Source: Sedimentibacter saalensis (GTDB lineage Bacteria > Bacillota > Clostridia > Tissierellales > Sedimentibacteraceae). From it: a stretch of DNA of 64,000 nt. This document shows positions 61,032 through 64,000 of this stretch, piece after piece (position 1 is the first letter of the stretch; each line of letters starts with the position of its first letter). The stretch spans positions 248,001-312,000 of the forward strand of contig NZ_VLKH01000003.1 of assembly GCF_007830175.1 (NCBI RefSeq), read 5' to 3'. The position numbers and the translations under genes were made by a program. The notes beneath the pieces are model-generated. The model did not search any database, was not told the origin of the DNA, and was given only the letters and a program-made list of their open reading frames with translations.

Positions 61032-61053
61032 ATAAAGTTCATATACGTAAACC

Positions 61054-61187
61054 AAGGGGCTGTTGTATTAGTTATTATTAACGTGTCATTCTGAGGGCTT
61101 TAGCCCGAAGAATCTCAGAATTTCAAAAGATGAGATCCTTCGCTATCGCTCAGGATGACAAAAATATACTTAAAGCAACAGCCCCTT
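61054..61187. repeat. Long palindromic repeat, copy D
   Basis: Core TGTCATTCTGAG (61084) ... GAATCTCAGAATTTC ... GATGAGATCC ... CTCAGGATGACA (61149-61160). Outer arms AAGGGGCTGTTG and CAACAGCCCCTT are perfect complements. Lies between convergent DUF1064 and chemoreceptor genes. Confidence 0.85.
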
Positions 61188-61211
61188 TAGTTTATTTGCT
61201 TTATTTAGTCA

Positions 61212-63215
61212 TCATATTTTAAACTTAGTAATAATATCCTGCAAATTCTGTGCTATGAATGATAATCCTTCACTTGAACCTGCAATTTCTGAAGCTGAAG
61301 CTGCCTGTTCTTCTATAGATGCAGTTGCTTCCTGAGTGGCTGCAGAATTCTCCTCAGCAATTGCTGAAAGATTTTCCATTGTAATCAATATTTGATTTTT
61401 CATACCTTCCATTTCTGCTCCGGCATCATTAAGCTGCTTTACAGTATAAACAGTTTCCTTCATTGACTCAGAAATAACCTGGTATTTATCTCTGCTGTCA
61501 ATTACGCTGTTTGTCTGTTCTGCTGAAATTGCAGTTACTTTTTCCATTGTTCTTACAGCATTTTCAGTGTTTGACTGCAATTCATATACAATTTCATCAA
61601 TTTCCTTTGTGGATGAAGCTGATTGCTGCGCAAGATTTTTTATTTCTTCAGCAACAACAGCAAATCCTCTGCCTGCGTTGCCTGCTCTTGCTGCTTCTAT
61701 TGCAGCATTCAATGCCAACAGGTTCGTTTGCTGTGCAATTGTGGCAATAACACTGCTTGCTTGTCCTATTTTTACAGAACTGTCATTTGTCTTCATTATT
61801 ACTTCCTTGATATCATTTGTTGCCACATTACTTTCCTCTGTAATCTTATATAAGTTGTCGATAACCTTAAGCCCATCCTCAACAACTTCTGCCACCTTAT
61901 TTGACCCGGCATTCATATTCTTCATATGAAGTTGATTGTTTTCAATTATTTCACCTAGTGCAAAAGCCTTTGATGAACCTTGTTCTGTGCTCTGTGCCTG
62001 GTCAGCAGCACCCTTTGCTATTTCCTCAACAGTTTGTGATATTTGTTCAGCAGCAGTTGCAGACTGCTGTGAAGCAGCAGTTAATTCTTCTGATGAAGCA
62101 AGCAATTGTTCCGAAGTGTTGGCAACTTCCTTAATGATACTTCTTAGATTATCAATTATACTTTGCATTGCTCCAGCAAGATCACCTATTTCATCTTTTT
62201 TCTTTAAATATCTTTTAGATACATCTTCTGTAATATCCAAATCCGCTATTCTTTTCGAATATCCGATAACCTTTACTATTGGATTTGCAATGGTACTACC
62301 AATAATAACAGCAAAAAAAATACTTGCTGCTAAAGTAATTATTAATATTCTTACAATGGAGTTAACCAATTCCGGAATCGCTGAAAGCACTTCCCCTTTG
62401 TCTGCAGTTATAACAAATATCCAGTTTGTTCCCTGTATAGGAGAATAAGCACCATATAAGTTCTTATCATTAAAGACATAACTGCTTACTCCTGTTCTTT
62501 CTTTAATGGCTTTTACAAACATTTCTGACAATGACTTTAAGCTTTCATCACTTTTTGCTTCTTCAATAGGATTAAACTGATTCATTACCTTGTCTCTGTC
62601 AGGATGTGCAACTACGGTTCCAATGTCATTTATTATGTATCCATAGCCACTTTCTCCAAACCCCACATTATCAGTAATTTCGCTGAGTGCATTTCCATCT
62701 CTTCTTCCAATCAATGCTCCAACAATTTTTCCATCTCTCGTAATGGGTACAGCATACATCAATACCGCACTATTAGTAACACGGCTTATTATTACATCTG
62801 ATACATTCTTTTCACCGTTTAATGCCTTTACTACATATTCCCTGTCGCCTAACTGGCTGATTGTTCCATCTGAATAATATGCATTTCCATCAGGCTTAAC
62901 AACAGCAATGTCCATGAAACTTGTATTCTTCAACTGTTCTATCAATATAGACTGTTGTTTGTTCCAATCCATTGAATTTATGCCCTGCATAAATGAAATC
63001 ATTTCTAATGAGCGCATCTGCAGCTCTATTCTGCTTTGTGTAAATTTTGTTGCTTCTGAAGTTAATGAAGTCAGTGACTTCTCGGCTTCACTTGTAACAA
63101 CATCACTTGATTTTTGCACTGATGTATAACCCAAGACAATGGATGATACTAAAATTAAAGTTGAGAAGCATAAAACAAGTGTGCTTTTGATACCCCTTAA
63201 TTTGATTTTTTTCAA
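61212..63215 (-). CDS. Methyl-accepting chemotaxis protein (dCache, HAMP, MCP signal)
   Basis: A 667-residue chemoreceptor. First membrane segment about 13-30, extracellular double-Cache domain (about 35-275; [51 protein letters not shown]), second membrane segment about 285-308, HAMP (about 310-360), then the signalling domain with the hairpin [20 protein letters not shown] and [17 protein letters not shown]. dCache domains often bind amino acids or organic acids. Start is a TTG at 63215, with GGAGG 10-11 bases upstream and no ATG alternative. No adjacent che genes. Confidence 0.93.
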   Translation of the reverse strand: MKKIKLRGIKSTLVLCFSTLILVSSIVLGYTSVQKSSDVVTSEAEKSLTSLTSEATKFTQSRIELQMRSLEMISFMQGINSMDWNKQQSILIEQLKNTSFMDIAVVKPDGNAYYSDGTISQLGDREYVVKALNGEKNVSDVIISRVTNSAVLMYAVPITRDGKIVGALIGRRDGNALSEITDNVGFGESGYGYIINDIGTVVAHPDRDKVMNQFNPIEEAKSDESLKSLSEMFVKAIKERTGVSSYVFNDKNLYGAYSPIQGTNWIFVITADKGEVLSAIPELVNSIVRILIITLAASIFFAVIIGSTIANPIVKVIGYSKRIADLDITEDVSKRYLKKKDEIGDLAGAMQSIIDNLRSIIKEVANTSEQLLASSEELTAASQQSATAAEQISQTVEEIAKGAADQAQSTEQGSSKAFALGEIIENNQLHMKNMNAGSNKVAEVVEDGLKVIDNLYKITEESNVATNDIKEVIMKTNDSSVKIGQASSVIATIAQQTNLLALNAAIEAARAGNAGRGFAVVAEEIKNLAQQSASSTKEIDEIVYELQSNTENAVRTMEKVTAISAEQTNSVIDSRDKYQVISESMKETVYTVKQLNDAGAEMEGMKNQILITMENLSAIAEENSAATQEATASIEEQAASASEIAGSSEGLSFIAQNLQDIITKFKI

Positions 63216-63400
63216 TTTAACTATTCCTCCGCTTATTAATGCTAGTATTTGATAATTGATGCTAGATGTTCAATTATTTCTGCCATTACTATATCGACAA
63301 CAAGATAATTTAATTTAGTTATATTTATAATTTTATATTTATAGTAATATTTATTATATAATGTTGTCTCACAAGAAAGTAAAATGTATCAGTATTTAAA

Positions 63401-63434
63401 TAAGCCAATAACCTTATAAGAAAGTTATTGGCTT
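63401..63434. terminator. Terminator of the peroxiredoxin gene
   Basis: Arms AAGCCAATAACCTT and AAAGTTATTGGCTT with a short loop; the peroxiredoxin stop codon lies in the hairpin. Confidence 0.75.
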
Positions 63435-64000
63435 AAAAACTTATTTTTCTTTAATTTTTGAACTGAACTAAAATCAGAATTCGTGTTATTGTTTTGAGTT
63501 GTATTATTAATTGTGTTGTAGTCCTTATAACACAAGTACCAGCTATTGCAATTAGCTGAAATTTCAGATTCTCCTTTTGTTCTTTGCATAGCCTCTTCCA
63601 ATGTGTGAGGCGGTGGGACTATGACGGGATCTCCCGGCATCCAGTTTGCAGGAGTATATAAGTTATAACCATCTGTCAATTGGAGTGAATCTATCACACG
63701 CAATATCTCATATGTATTTCTTCCACAGGAAACAGGATATGTTATTATTGCACGTATTCTTCCTTCAGGGTTTATTATAAAAGCATCTCTCACACTTTCT
63801 TCAAATACTCTGTCGGGGTTTACCATGTTATAAAGATTTGATATTTCTGCATTACGATCGGACAACAGGGGGAACGGAATTGTCATGCCTGTTCTTACAG
63901 ATATGTCCAATAGCCATTCAATGTCAGCCAAAGTACTGTCTATTGTTATTCCCAACAGTTGAACATTTCTTTTTACAAACTCCTGGTAGAGCTGTGTAAA
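63425..64000 (-). CDS. 1-Cys peroxiredoxin (Prx6/AhpC-TSA), 5'-truncated by the window
   Basis: The frame is open to the window edge (192 codons), starting within the second half of the thioredoxin-fold domain: FTQLYQEFVKRNVQLLGITI, then FPLLSDRNAEISNLYNM and DAFIINPEGRIRAIITYPVS. The C-terminal extension GRNTYEILRVIDSLQLTDGY plus YTPANWMPGDPVIVPPP is typical of the Prx6-like class. The peroxidatic Cys lies upstream, outside the window. A Cys-containing, Asn-rich tail (about last 55 residues) is longer than usual. It reduces peroxides in the cytoplasm, fitting oxidative-stress defence in an anaerobe. Confidence 0.92.
   Translation of the reverse strand, partial: FTQLYQEFVKRNVQLLGITIDSTLADIEWLLDISVRTGMTIPFPLLSDRNAEISNLYNMVNPDRVFEESVRDAFIINPEGRIRAIITYPVSCGRNTYEILRVIDSLQLTDGYNLYTPANWMPGDPVIVPPPHTLEEAMQRTKGESEISANCNSWYLCYKDYNTINNTTQNNNTNSDFSSVQKLKKNKFLSQ

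Overview
The window looks like a chromosomal stretch from a low-GC, Gram-positive anaerobe of the Clostridia/Tissierellia type (a Sedimentibacter-like amino-acid fermenter would fit). The reasons are AT-rich DNA, strong AGGAGG-type ribosome binding sites, sigma-A promoters with 17-bp spacers, a T-box leader, a glycine riboswitch, an S-layer (SLH) protein, GerMN and YkvI family proteins, two-subunit iron-sulfur serine dehydratase and the two-subunit form of glycine decarboxylase. The species assignment is inference; no rRNA or other taxonomic marker is present.

Layout. 1-5.4 kb is accessory: a DOPA-dioxygenase-like enzyme, a tightly overlapping PadR / DUF2812 / 51-residue ORF / MmcQ operon with a palindromic operator in its promoter, a YolD plus Y-family polymerase pair, a GNAT acetyltransferase and a truncated UPF0158-like ORF. 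5.8-8.8 kb holds a secreted flavin reductase lipoprotein with its TetR regulator and a clear 21-bp palindromic operator. 9.0-15.2 kb holds a decayed phage gene fragment, an internally deleted guaA fragment, a Na+:alanine/glutamine (AGCS) symporter with a GlnK/GlnL-type two-component system, and intact guaA. The symporter/two-component block is therefore bracketed by guaA 3' ends in direct orientation. 15.6-20.3 kb is the glycine cleavage operon gcvT-gcvH-gcvPA-gcvPB under a promoter, a single-aptamer glycine riboswitch and a terminator.

20.4-33.7 kb: flavodoxin-like protein, an Asn-rich protein built from 9-residue repeats, SpoU methyltransferase, AEC transporter, M42 and S9 peptidases, two small unknown proteins, a GerMN lipoprotein-like protein, a zinc-ribbon membrane protein, an ECF S-component, SRP RNA and a heterodimeric ABC exporter with one degenerate ATP site. 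33.9-42.7 kb: a two-repeat PplA-like FMN-binding lipoprotein, HD protein, serine dehydratase with its probable transporter, an acyltransferase, an XRE regulator, DUF2508, HAD phosphatase and a NifX-like protein. 43.2-45.9 kb is a folate operon folE-folP-folB-folK-HD. 45.9-55.8 kb: polysaccharide deacetylase, a T-box-controlled YkvI transporter plus 2-oxoacid reductase-like dehydrogenase, secreted proteins, a TetR/FMN-binding/flavodoxin operon and nudC. 55.8-64 kb: a 1496-residue S-layer protein with exact 519-bp repeats, an orphan phage-type DUF1064 gene, a chemoreceptor and a peroxiredoxin running off the end.

Together the genes suggest amino-acid fermentation (glycine cleavage, serine deamination, amino-acid uptake, peptidases) with at least three extracytoplasmic proteins likely to carry covalent FMN, hinting at flavin-based electron transfer across the envelope. 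Four copies of a long palindromic repeat sit at gene ends, mostly between convergent genes. No CRISPR array, intact IS element, rRNA or tRNA was seen.
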